A stretch of DNA of 64,000 nucleotides. Source: Bacillus massilinigeriensis (GTDB lineage: Bacteria; Bacillota; Bacilli; Bacillales; Cytobacillaceae). Made by a program: the position numbers and the translations under genes. The notes beneath the pieces were generated by a model. It saw only the letters and a program-made list of their open reading frames with translations, was not told the DNA's origin and did no database searches. Location: NCBI RefSeq assembly GCF_900111815.1, contig NZ_LT630004.1, forward strand, positions 657,671 through 721,670, read 5' to 3'. Positions 27,044 to 34,469 of this stretch are shown one piece after another. Position 1 is the first letter of the stretch, and every line of letters begins with the position of its first letter.

Positions 27044-27060
27044 ACCCCGGCCACCGGTAT
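27044..27060 (+). other. attR of the tRNA-Leu element
   Basis: ACCCCGGCCACCGGTAT, an exact copy of the tRNA-Leu 3' end, with no tRNA upstream. Followed 14 bp later by a strong terminator that looks like the original end of the tRNA operon. Confidence 0.85.
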
Positions 27061-27073
27061 TAATTGGTCGAGT

Positions 27074-27109
27074 AAAAAAGGTCTCAACATTATGTTGGGA
27101 CCTTTTTTC
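27074..27109 (+). terminator. Probable original terminator of the rRNA-tRNA operon
   Basis: GGTCTCAACA-tta-TGTTGGGACC flanked by A6 and T6. It lies directly behind attR, i.e. where tRNA-Leu would end without the 3.4-kb element. Confidence 0.88.
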
Positions 27110-27219
27110 TGTTTGCTTGTAGAATTGAGTAAGTAGGGAGAAATGCCCGAAACCCTGTGCCCTTTATGCTAAAACAGAGTCTTGGATTAGGGACTAATTT
27201 CTTGTATTTCCCATATCTG

Positions 27220-27248
27220 TTGACACCTGAATTTTCTGAATATAGACT
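27220..27248 (+). promoter_or_regulatory. SigA promoter of the dipeptidase gene
   Basis: TTGACA (27220-27225), 17-bp spacer, TAGACT (27243-27248). Confidence 0.65.
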
Positions 27249-27352
27249 GAGACTAGTAAAGTCTTTACTATCATACTTCCCACATCAAAGGAGGCACAAA
27301 CACTGCCTTTCCAAGGACAAAGAGTAAAAAACGGATAAAATAGGAGGGTGTA

Positions 27353-28777
27353 ATGAAAAAGTTCTTTTATCTTGCATTGACGTCGCTATTGGCTTTGTCT
27401 GTCTTTTTCCCGGTGGGCTATGCTGCAAATGCAAAACAGCTTTCTGCACGGGACATCCATTTTAACGCAACAGTCGTAGACGGCCATAACGATACGATGA
27501 TGAAAGCTGTCAATCCGACTACATGGCTTCCTGAAACCGACATTAGAGGAAATACCGATTTCCATATTGATATTCCAAAGCTGCAAGCTGGAGGACTCAA
27601 CGTTCCTTTTTTCGCAGCTTATACATCCGGGTATTTTGGAAATAATCCTCGCAGCATCAGCAGAACTTTGGCTTTGATCAATGCACTTTATTGGACGGAA
27701 GAACGAAATTCAGATGTGTTAGAAATCACGACATCCCTCAAGGAAATTGAAAAGGCTAGAAGAGGCGGAAAAATTGCTGCCGTACCTACAGTAGAAGGAG
27801 CCTATTCCTTGGAAGAGCACAATGCCATTGAATTGCTTCATCAATATTACGATCTTGGAATTAGAGCGCTCGGCTTTACATGGAATTATTCCAATGCGTT
27901 AGCGGAAGGTGCCAACAGGGTGTATGGGGATCCAGCCAGGACACCATCCCCTGCAGGTTTAACGGAGCTTGGAAAAGAAGTAGCGCAGGAAATGAACAAA
28001 CTAGGGATGATTATCGATGTCTCGCATCTTTCCGAACGGTCTTTCTGGGATGTGATTGAGGTTTCAAAAGCCCCGATTATGGCTACCCATTCGGGAACAT
28101 CCTCATTAAGGAAACACGCTCGCAACCTGACAGATGAACAACTGAAGGCTCTAGCTAAAAATGGCGGTGTCGTGGGAGTTGTTTTTTATCCTGATTTCCT
28201 GAAATACGGCTATCCGGATGAGAAAGTGTATATTAAAGATTATGTGGATCATATCGAGCATGCAGTAAAAGTGGCCGGGATTGACCATGTCGCCCTCGGA
28301 TCTGATTTTGACGGCGGGCCGCTTCCTTCTGACATCAAAGATGCATCCGAGCTTTACAAGGTAACAGAAGAACTTTTCAGGCGTGGCTTTTCCCAGCAGG
28401 ACATTGAGAAATTACTGGGGAAAAACACACTGCGCCTCCTAAAAGAAGTGGAGAAGGCAGCAGAGCAATATCCTGAGGAAGCAGGCCAGGGACTGACAAT
28501 TACTCCATCGTTGAAAATGGGTGAGACTGTTCAAGGAAATACCCCGCTTTTAACAGCCCAACTGGATAGAATAAATGGCGCACCAACCGATGAAAACACC
28601 CTGAGAGTTATTGTGGACGGAATTCCTTACAGTCCGAAATTTAATAAGGAAACTTCCACGATCTCCCTCCAGCTAAAAGAGCCATTAAAAGAAAAATTTC
28701 ATGTGGTAACATTTGAAGCGGCCAATACTGCTGGAAAAGTGGAAAAAGAAACAAGAATTTTTTATATTAAGCAATAA
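27353..28777 (+). CDS. Secreted membrane-dipeptidase-like (M19) peptidase
   Basis: A 474-residue product with a signal peptide (MKKFFYLALTSLLALS, cleavage near Ala 25-27), then an M19 renal-dipeptidase domain: VDGHNDTM (first metal His-x-Asp), PTVEGAYSL (bridging Glu), IDVSHLSE, MATHSG and LGSDFDGG. It probably hydrolyses dipeptides, including D-amino-acid or Cys-Gly types, outside the cell. The last 100 residues form an Ig-like beta domain, an extension beyond the usual family length. SD AGGAGGGTGTA. Followed by a terminator; next to an M28 aminopeptidase. Confidence 0.92.
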   Translation: MKKFFYLALTSLLALSVFFPVGYAANAKQLSARDIHFNATVVDGHNDTMMKAVNPTTWLPETDIRGNTDFHIDIPKLQAGGLNVPFFAAYTSGYFGNNPRSISRTLALINALYWTEERNSDVLEITTSLKEIEKARRGGKIAAVPTVEGAYSLEEHNAIELLHQYYDLGIRALGFTWNYSNALAEGANRVYGDPARTPSPAGLTELGKEVAQEMNKLGMIIDVSHLSERSFWDVIEVSKAPIMATHSGTSSLRKHARNLTDEQLKALAKNGGVVGVVFYPDFLKYGYPDEKVYIKDYVDHIEHAVKVAGIDHVALGSDFDGGPLPSDIKDASELYKVTEELFRRGFSQQDIEKLLGKNTLRLLKEVEKAAEQYPEEAGQGLTITPSLKMGETVQGNTPLLTAQLDRINGAPTDENTLRVIVDGIPYSPKFNKETSTISLQLKEPLKEKFHVVTFEAANTAGKVEKETRIFYIKQ

Positions 28778-28780
28778 TCC

Positions 28781-28834
28781 AAAAGAAGTACCCTGCAGCT
28801 ATATTCTATATGCTGCCTGGGGTACTTTTCTTTC
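28781..28834 (+). terminator. Terminator after the dipeptidase gene
   Basis: AAGTACCCTGCAGC pairs with GCTGCCTGGGGTACTT, with TTTTC after it. Confidence 0.85.
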
Positions 28835-28847
28835 TTCATCATGATTT

Positions 28848-28955
28848 GGAGTGGAAGGGAGTAGACCCTTGTGGGATCAGAGTGATAGGTGCAACCCTGC
28901 AGGACGCTTACCGCCCGCCCTACGGAAATCAAAGCGACTGGAACGCAAAAAAACA
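28848..28955 (+). repeat. Bacillus dispersed intergenic repeat
   Basis: GGAGTGGAAGGGAGTAGACC ... ACCCTGCAGGACGCTTACCG ... GGAAATCAAAGCGACTGGAA. This matches the GGAGTGGAA...CCTGCGGGA...CCGCCCGCC...GGAAAGCGA repeat found in many Bacillus genomes, with a few substitutions. Non-coding. Confidence 0.65.
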
Positions 28956-28968
28956 CCCCATCATAAGA

Positions 28969-29013
28969 AAAATAACAAAGGCTACAGCTTCTAAAACTGC
29001 AGCCTTCGTTTTT
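28969..29013 (-). terminator. Terminator for the M28 aminopeptidase gene
   Basis: AAAGGCT(A)CAG pairs with CTG(C)AGCCTT, with A and T runs on both sides. Confidence 0.8.
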
Positions 29014-29016
29014 CTG

Positions 29017-30405
29017 CTATTTGATATTTTGCTCGTGGCGGTCTTGCGGTTTTGCTGCCTTTGGAGTTTTCACTGTCTTTGGTCCTTGATTATCAGGATG
29101 TGCAAGGCTGTACACTGCGGTTCCGACGATTTCTGCTACATCGAGGAGCTTTTCCTTGCTGATTTTATCTAGCGTATCTTCAGGCGTGTGGTACCATGGC
29201 TCTGTTGGTGTATGAATGAAGCTTGCGGACGGGATGCCAGCCTCAAAGAACGGAACATGGTCACTGCGGCCGCCTTCTTCAAGCGGTGTCGGTAAGCCGT
29301 TTAGGCGCTTGCTTGATGCTTGGGAAAGCTGAGAAACGATATTTGGGTTCCCATCGACTGTTTTGATGGAAAGATCTCCGGCATCTTTACTGCCGACCAT
29401 ATCCATGTTGAAATAACCGATAATTTTTCGTGCTTCTTCTTGTGTGAGTGTGCTAACATAGTGCTCTGATCCAAGAAGACCTAGCTCTTCTGCTCCAAAT
29501 GTGATGAAGCGCAGCTCTGTGTCTGTTGGAATGTCTTTAAATACTCTGGCAAGCTCTAGGACAGAAGCTGTGCCTGATGCATCGTCATTCGCGCCAGGGG
29601 CTCCTGGAACGGAGTCATGATGAGCACCCATAAGAATCGCGCCGTCTTTTGCTTTATTTTTATTCGTGGCAGGCTTGGTCGCAATCACGTTATGTGAAGT
29701 GCGCTCCCCTGCATCTGCACCTTCAATTTTTAAATTAGCCGTAACCCCGCCTTTTTTGACAACGGCAGCAAGTGCTTCACCCTCTGCTTTTGATAAGGAA
29801 AGCACAGGGACATAACGCTTGTCCATTTCGCCAAGCGTACCGTTTAGGGATCCTTCTGCATTATTGTAAATGATAACGCCGGCAGCGCCCGCTTCTGACG
29901 CATTGATGACTTTCTCACCGAAAGAGATGCTTCCTCGCTCGATAAGCGCGATCTTGCCTGTCAAGTCTTTTCCAGCAAGCTCTTCTTTCGTTCCAAGCCC
30001 TGCAAGGACTAGCTCACCATTAATATCCCCATTTACACTATAGGTAAAAGAATCTGGTTTCAGGTTATCAAACCCTGCTACTTTCAATTCAATTTTACTA
30101 GGCGGGGTGTAGCCGATGAAGGTAAACTCCTGGATCTCGGTTTTATAACCATAGGATTCAAACTGTTCCTTCACATAACGAACAGCATTTTCCTCGTCCG
30201 GTGTGCCGGCCACCCTTGGAGTCTGGGAGAGGTAGCGGATGTGATTGTATGTGTTTTCCACATTGAGGTTGTTGACCACCTTATGGTCGAAACCAGGGTG
30301 CTTTACTTGGCTCTGGACTGCCAATGGTTTTGCATAAATTGCTGCTGGTGCAGTGCTGACAAGCAACCCTGCTGCTACGGCTAACGAAACGATAGGTTTT
30401 TTCAT
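29017..30405 (-). CDS. ywaD: Secreted M28 aminopeptidase with PA domain (YwaD-like)
   Basis: A 462-residue zinc aminopeptidase close in length to B. subtilis YwaD. A signal peptide (about 1-25) is followed by a protease-associated insert (about 120-225, ERGSISFGEKVINASEAGAAG) inside the M28 fold. Zinc ligands are visible in MGAHHDSVPGAPGANDDASG, the catalytic Glu pair in ITFGAEELGLLGSEHY, and further ligands in MDMVG and HTPEDTLDKI. It releases N-terminal residues from extracellular peptides. ATG start with AGGAGGC upstream on the minus strand. Confidence 0.92.
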   Translation of the reverse strand: MKKPIVSLAVAAGLLVSTAPAAIYAKPLAVQSQVKHPGFDHKVVNNLNVENTYNHIRYLSQTPRVAGTPDEENAVRYVKEQFESYGYKTEIQEFTFIGYTPPSKIELKVAGFDNLKPDSFTYSVNGDINGELVLAGLGTKEELAGKDLTGKIALIERGSISFGEKVINASEAGAAGVIIYNNAEGSLNGTLGEMDKRYVPVLSLSKAEGEALAAVVKKGGVTANLKIEGADAGERTSHNVIATKPATNKNKAKDGAILMGAHHDSVPGAPGANDDASGTASVLELARVFKDIPTDTELRFITFGAEELGLLGSEHYVSTLTQEEARKIIGYFNMDMVGSKDAGDLSIKTVDGNPNIVSQLSQASSKRLNGLPTPLEEGGRSDHVPFFEAGIPSASFIHTPTEPWYHTPEDTLDKISKEKLLDVAEIVGTAVYSLAHPDNQGPKTVKTPKAAKPQDRHEQNIK

Positions 30406-30602
30406 GAAAAGCCTCCTTGGGAAATTTTTTCAAGTGAATTCTATTATATTAGGTTCAGAATATTTTAAAAAGATTATTTTCTCCTATTTTTATAGAATAG
30501 GAGGGTAATAAAACCAACCTAAGCACTAGGTATTAAAGCCTGATTTCTCGTTCAAATACGGCACTTTATTTTAAGAGCGATGAGGAAAATGGATTTAAAG
30601 AA

Positions 30603-30632
30603 AAAACCGTCAATTAACTTTGACGGTTTAAA
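30603..30632 (-). terminator. Terminator after the B3/B4-domain gene
   Basis: On the minus strand AAACCGTCA pairs with TGACGGTTT, followed by TTTT. Confidence 0.85.
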
Positions 30633-30638
30633 TGTTTA

Positions 30639-31307
30639 TTATGATGAAACTACTTCATAATTTCCTACTCCGCCATGGATTTGAAGAAACATTTCCATCA
30701 GCGATGCTGTCATCTTCCGCTTTTCCTCCAATGGGAGCGATGGGCGATGGTAAATAATCGAGAGAATGTTTTCACTATCTTCCGTTACTGCAGTTCTTTT
30801 GGAATCGACATAAGGACTGCCGAACGGATCGGATTCATCACTTGAGAGTATCAATCCTTTGAGGGAGTTTTCTCTGCCGTTAAGACCTTCATAAACTTCT
30901 CCGTCCATGCCAATTCTGATGGTGACATCACCCTTTATTTTATCAAGATCATACACGCCAATCGGAACTTGATACTGAAGAGAGAAGAAGTTGTTAAGAT
31001 CGACAGCGCTATGAACCGATGGGAGAAACTCACCCTTTTGAACTCTACGGTACAGTGCCTCCGCGGAATGGCGGGAACGGTTCGGGTCTCGGCCAGCCAG
31101 CTTAAAGGCAGAGCGCCACTCGCCGATTCCCTCAAGCTCTGTTACCTTTTTCCCTTCAAGGTCGAAGTAAAGCGATTCCTGGAATAGCCGAAGCCTGCCT
31201 TTTAGCATTTGCGGTGAAGGTCCGATCTGTACACCGGAAAAAGTAATAACGCCTACTGAGAAACCGGGAAGCAGCCCGGATAATTCCTTTAAAAGGGTGA
31301 CTTCCAT
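30639..31307 (-). CDS. B3/B4 tRNA-binding-domain protein (PheT editing-domain-like)
   Basis: A 222-residue stand-alone protein resembling the B3/4 domain of phenylalanyl-tRNA synthetase beta: GEWRSAFKLAGRDPNRSRHS, AEALYRRVQKGEFLPSVHSA and VDLNNFFSLQYQVPIGVYDL. Free-standing versions may edit or sense mischarged tRNA or free amino acids; activity is not established here. The ATG at 31307 follows GGAGGTGG and is preferred to an ATG 19 codons upstream. Divergent from queG. Confidence 0.85.
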   Translation of the reverse strand: MEVTLLKELSGLLPGFSVGVITFSGVQIGPSPQMLKGRLRLFQESLYFDLEGKKVTELEGIGEWRSAFKLAGRDPNRSRHSAEALYRRVQKGEFLPSVHSAVDLNNFFSLQYQVPIGVYDLDKIKGDVTIRIGMDGEVYEGLNGRENSLKGLILSSDESDPFGSPYVDSKRTAVTEDSENILSIIYHRPSLPLEEKRKMTASLMEMFLQIHGGVGNYEVVSS

Positions 31308-31394
31308 TCTTTCCACCTCCAAATTTCGTTGAAAATAGTTTATCATAGGGGAATGTCCAAACATAATGAAACAGATTCTTTCAGGAGGGAAAGC

Positions 31395-32531
31395 ATGGAT
31401 TTTTGTTTATTCAAGCAGGAACTCATCGAATACAGCAAATCAATCGGAATTGATAAAATCGGCATCGCATCGGCATCCCCTTTTTCAGAAATGAAAAATA
31501 GGCTTCTATTACAGCAAGAGCTGGGTTACCAATCTGGCTTTGAAGAGAAAGATATCGAGAAAAGAATAAACCCTGCGCTTATTTTTGATGGGGAGCCGAG
31601 AAGTATTATTGCCATCGCGCTTGCGTACCCTTCGAAAATGACGCAGCGGGTTGTGAGCAAGGAAGGGGAGCGGAGAGGAATTTTTTGCAGGGCATCATGG
31701 GGAATAGATTACCATGTGCTTGTACGTGAAAAGTTAGAACAGCTAGAGGCATTTATTATGGAAAAAATTCCTTCTGCTAGATGCCGTTCAATGGTAGATA
31801 CAGGTGAATTAGTCGACAGAGCAGTTGCTGAAAGGGCAGGCATTGGCTGGAGCGGAAAAAACTGTTCCATTATCACTCCGGAGTTTGGCTCGTACGTCTA
31901 CCTTGGCGAAATGATTACCAATCTTCCGCTAGAGCCGGATGTCCAGATGGAAGACAATTGTGGTACATGCAATAAATGCGTGGAAGCTTGCCCGACAGGA
32001 GCGTTAGTGCAGGGCGGACAATTGGATTCCCAACGCTGTATCGCTTTTCTTACGCAAACGAAAGGCTTTTTGCCTGATGAGTTCAGGGAAAAGCTTGGGA
32101 ACAGGCTTTACGGCTGCGATTCCTGTCAAACTGCTTGCCCTGAGAACAAAGGAAAAGACTTTCACCTTCATTCAAGAATGGAAAGCGACCCTGAGACGAT
32201 CAAGCCGCTTTTACGGCCCCTGCTTCAAATGGGAAACCGGGAATTCAAAGAGCGCTTCGGTGTTCTTTCCGGTTCATGGAGAGGGAAAAAGCCAATCCAG
32301 CGGAATGCTATCATTGCGCTAGCACATTTCAATGATATATCTGCAGTGCCTGAACTGATTGCAGTGCTGAACGAGGATCCGCGGCCAGTACTTAGAGGAA
32401 CAGCCGCATGGGCTCTCGGAAAAATCGGCGGGGAGGAAGCGAAGGCTGCCTTAACAGAGGCGGCAAGCAAGGAAAAAGAGGAAGAAGTTCTCGCTGAAAT
32501 TACAAAAGGTTTAGGACTTCTCTCAAATTGA
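31395..32531 (+). CDS. queG: Epoxyqueuosine reductase QueG
   Basis: Cobalamin- and [4Fe-4S]-dependent enzyme that reduces epoxyqueuosine to queuosine in the tRNA wobble position. The 378-residue product has the N-terminal DUF1730 region, a catalytic VDTGELVDRAVAERAG segment, two ferredoxin cluster motifs (CGTCNKCVEACPTGA and CDSCQTACPEN) and C-terminal HEAT-like repeats. ATG at 31395 is 7 bp after AGGAGGGA. Starts the conserved queG-yhbB-trmL-prkA-yhbH block. Confidence 0.95.
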   Translation: MDFCLFKQELIEYSKSIGIDKIGIASASPFSEMKNRLLLQQELGYQSGFEEKDIEKRINPALIFDGEPRSIIAIALAYPSKMTQRVVSKEGERRGIFCRASWGIDYHVLVREKLEQLEAFIMEKIPSARCRSMVDTGELVDRAVAERAGIGWSGKNCSIITPEFGSYVYLGEMITNLPLEPDVQMEDNCGTCNKCVEACPTGALVQGGQLDSQRCIAFLTQTKGFLPDEFREKLGNRLYGCDSCQTACPENKGKDFHLHSRMESDPETIKPLLRPLLQMGNREFKERFGVLSGSWRGKKPIQRNAIIALAHFNDISAVPELIAVLNEDPRPVLRGTAAWALGKIGGEEAKAALTEAASKEKEEEVLAEITKGLGLLSN

Positions 32532-32543
32532 AGGCGGGATATT

Positions 32544-32589
32544 CATCCCTCCTCTTCTTTTTTCATAAACATAGAGAAGAGGAGGGATG
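32544..32589 (+). promoter_or_regulatory. Perfect 15-bp hairpin that buries the yhbB ribosome binding site
   Basis: CATCCCTCCTCTTCT (32544-32558) pairs exactly with AGAAGAGGAGGGATG (32575-32589); the latter contains the SD GGAGGG for the TTG at 32595. The left arm ends in a T run, so it might also act as a terminator for queG. Confidence 0.75.
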
Positions 32590-32594
32590 GAATC

Positions 32595-33491
32595 TTGAGA
32601 ACCCAATTGCAGCAGCTCTTGGAAAGCCGAGTGCAGCAATGTGTATCCAAGGGCAGCGATTATCCGCATTTTTGCTCCAATATTGAGAGAAAGAAAGCGT
32701 GCTTCCGTAAGCGGAACGCTGAAATAGTGAAGGCTGCGGCGACAGGAAAAATCCTCAGGAATTCGGACAATGAGGAGCATGGAAAAGCGGAATATACCGT
32801 GCATTTTCAATATTTGATCAAGCAAAAAAACCATTTTTTCATGGAGGAGGAAATTGAGAATAGAATTGCGGAGTTTTATAAAGACATATTGATTGAAGAC
32901 AAACTTCAACATGCAGAAACGGAAAAGAAAGAAAATGCTCCAGATTTATCAAGAGTGCTGCCTGTTTCAGTGGAAGAAAGAGAGCGCGCGATAAAGGGCC
33001 GTCAGAAATATAATCGCCTTAAGGCTGTACAGTATGCTGAAAGATGGTGGAATGAGAACAACCCTGCCTTTTTCAGCTTCGGTGATGACTGCACCAATTA
33101 CATTTCCCAGTGTCTCTATGCCGGTGGAGCACCAATGCATGGCTATCCGAAGCGAGGGGATGGCTGGTGGATGAAAAACAATGATTGGAGCTACAGCTGG
33201 ACAGTAGCGAATGCGTTGAGGATTTATCTTTCCAGGCCGAAATTCGGACTGAAAACGAAAGAAATGGAGAGCGCAGAACAATTGCTCCTCGGTGATATTA
33301 TCTGCTACGACTTCAACGGGGATGGCCGCTACGACCATACAACCATCGTGACAGCAAAAGATGGGGATGGAATGCCGCTCGTCAATGCTCATACGACCAA
33401 CAGCCGGGGAAGGTATTGGTCGTACGAAGATTCCACTGCTTATACACCTGAAATCAAATACCGTTTTTTCTCTATCCTCAACGAGCAATAG
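32595..33491 (+). CDS. yhbB: Amidase_6-domain protein YhbB
   Basis: A 298-residue protein. The C-terminal 160 residues form an amidase_6 (NlpC/P60-like) domain: GDDCTNYISQCLYAGGAPMH with the catalytic Cys, GDIICYDFNGDGRYDHTTIV with the His, and VNAHTTNSRGRYWSY. Such domains occur in spore-associated cell-wall or cross-linking enzymes. The N-terminal half is charged and unrecognised. TTG at 32595 follows GGAGGGATGG, which is locked in a hairpin. Lies between queG and trmL as in B. subtilis. Confidence 0.88.
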   Translation: MRTQLQQLLESRVQQCVSKGSDYPHFCSNIERKKACFRKRNAEIVKAAATGKILRNSDNEEHGKAEYTVHFQYLIKQKNHFFMEEEIENRIAEFYKDILIEDKLQHAETEKKENAPDLSRVLPVSVEERERAIKGRQKYNRLKAVQYAERWWNENNPAFFSFGDDCTNYISQCLYAGGAPMHGYPKRGDGWWMKNNDWSYSWTVANALRIYLSRPKFGLKTKEMESAEQLLLGDIICYDFNGDGRYDHTTIVTAKDGDGMPLVNAHTTNSRGRYWSYEDSTAYTPEIKYRFFSILNEQ

Positions 33492-33495
33492 GAGC

Positions 33496-33523
33496 TTGTA
33501 GAAGGATCCTCGAGTGGTATAAT
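33496..33523 (+). promoter_or_regulatory. Promoter of trmL
   Basis: Extended -10 TGGTATAAT (hexamer 33518-33523) with TTGTAG at 33496-33501, 16-bp spacer. Confidence 0.65.
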
Positions 33524-33553
33524 AACATAGAGATGATAATCGAGGTGAATATT

Positions 33554-34027
33554 GTGGGATTGCATGTCGTACTATACCAGCCGCAAATCCCGTCCAATAC
33601 AGGCAATATTGCAAGAACCTGTGCGGCTACGGGAACGACGCTCCATTTGATCAGGCCGCTTGGTTTTTCGACCGATGATAAGATGCTAAAGCGAGCAGGA
33701 CTGGATTATTGGGAATTCGTAAACGTCATTTATTATGACTCGCTCGGAGAGTTCCTTTCAAAAAATGAAGGCGGCGAGTTCTATTATTTATCAAAGTACG
33801 GAAAGAAAAGCTATACATCCTTTGACTATAGCGTTAAGGAGCAGGATTACTACTTCATTTTTGGGCGGGAGACAACCGGCCTTCCAAAAGAACTGATTGA
33901 AGCACAGAAAGACCGCTGTCTTCGGATTCCGATGACGGATCATGTCCGTTCACTGAATTTATCCAATACAGCGGCAATCCTTGTCTATGAAGCGTTGAGG
34001 CAGCAGGATTACCGCGATTTATGCTAG
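33554..34027 (+). CDS. trmL: tRNA (cytidine/uridine-34-2'-O)-methyltransferase TrmL
   Basis: SPOUT-class enzyme that 2'-O-methylates the wobble nucleotide of some tRNA-Leu species. The 157-residue product has the family features YQPQIPSNTGNIARTCAATG, FGRETTGLPKELIE and the knot IPMTDHVRSLNLSNTAAILV. GTG at 33554 lies 6 bp after GAGGTGA; an ATG at 33533 lies before the SD and is rejected. B. subtilis name cspR. Follows yhbB. Confidence 0.95.
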   Translation: MGLHVVLYQPQIPSNTGNIARTCAATGTTLHLIRPLGFSTDDKMLKRAGLDYWEFVNVIYYDSLGEFLSKNEGGEFYYLSKYGKKSYTSFDYSVKEQDYYFIFGRETTGLPKELIEAQKDRCLRIPMTDHVRSLNLSNTAAILVYEALRQQDYRDLC

Positions 34028-34120
34028 ACAAGCATCATGTCAGAACGTTCAGAGTTATAAGGTAGAATGGAATTAGCGGTCTCTCCTATTTTGTCATCAT
34101 TCAGAAGTTAGTTTTGAAAT

Positions 34121-34160
34121 AACAAAAAGCTGCCGAAAAATTTTCGGCAGCTTTTTGTTA
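34121..34160. terminator. Terminator between trmL and the convergent small gene
   Basis: AACAAAAAGCTGCCGAAAA pairs perfectly with TTTTCGGCAGCTTTTTGTT. Confidence 0.92.
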
Positions 34161-34167
34161 TGGATGC

Positions 34168-34263
34168 TTATTTCTTGCTTACTCCCGGCTTATCATTGTA
34201 ACCAGCTGTGAAGATGGCGGAAAGGAACGCTGCCGTCACGCCAAGAATTAAAAGTAGTTTCAT
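34168..34263 (-). CDS. Small membrane protein, 31 aa
   Basis: Minus-strand ATG at 34263 with AAGGGGGC upstream. The product is one hydrophobic helix (MKLLLILGVTAAFLSAIF) and a short polar tail TAGYNDKPGVSKK. It resembles small hydrophobic proteins conserved among Bacillaceae, but I cannot name it. Convergent with trmL and sharing its terminator. Confidence 0.6.
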   Translation of the reverse strand: MKLLLILGVTAAFLSAIFTAGYNDKPGVSKK

Positions 34264-34397
34264 ACAAAATGCCCCCTTATGTTCCGGATTTTACCCATAT
34301 GAATTTTATTATAGCCTAAAGCTGTCCAACTGTGAATGAAAACCTATTTTCGGATTTTCCCGAAAAAGGACTAGAATGTTCAGGAGAGGAGTTTGCA

Positions 34398-34424
34398 TGT
34401 TCAATTTTCCTTCCGCATAGAGTG
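34398..34424 (+). promoter_or_regulatory. Candidate SigE promoter of prkA
   Basis: CATAGAGTG at 34416-34424 resembles the SigE -10 (CATACANT), with a loose match upstream (ATGTTCA). B. subtilis prkA is SigE-dependent, which motivates the call. Weak on sequence alone. Confidence 0.35.
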
Positions 34425-34469
34425 TATTAATCGCCAACTCATGATAATCGCGACAACAGGGAGGTACAA

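Larger units (their letters stand above)
23649..27060 (+). mobile_element. Decayed integrative element in tRNA-Leu, 3.4 kb
   Basis: Bounded by 17-bp direct repeats at 23632-23648 and 27044-27060. It contains, in order, a terminator, a frameshifted tyrosine integrase, a small broken ORF, a pair of TGTCC-N6-GGACA palindromes, a cluster of TTCG mini-hairpins, an IS4-type insertion and a low-confidence short reading frame at its right end. It has no intact replication or transfer gene, so it is a remnant. It is more AT-rich than its surroundings. Confidence 0.82.
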
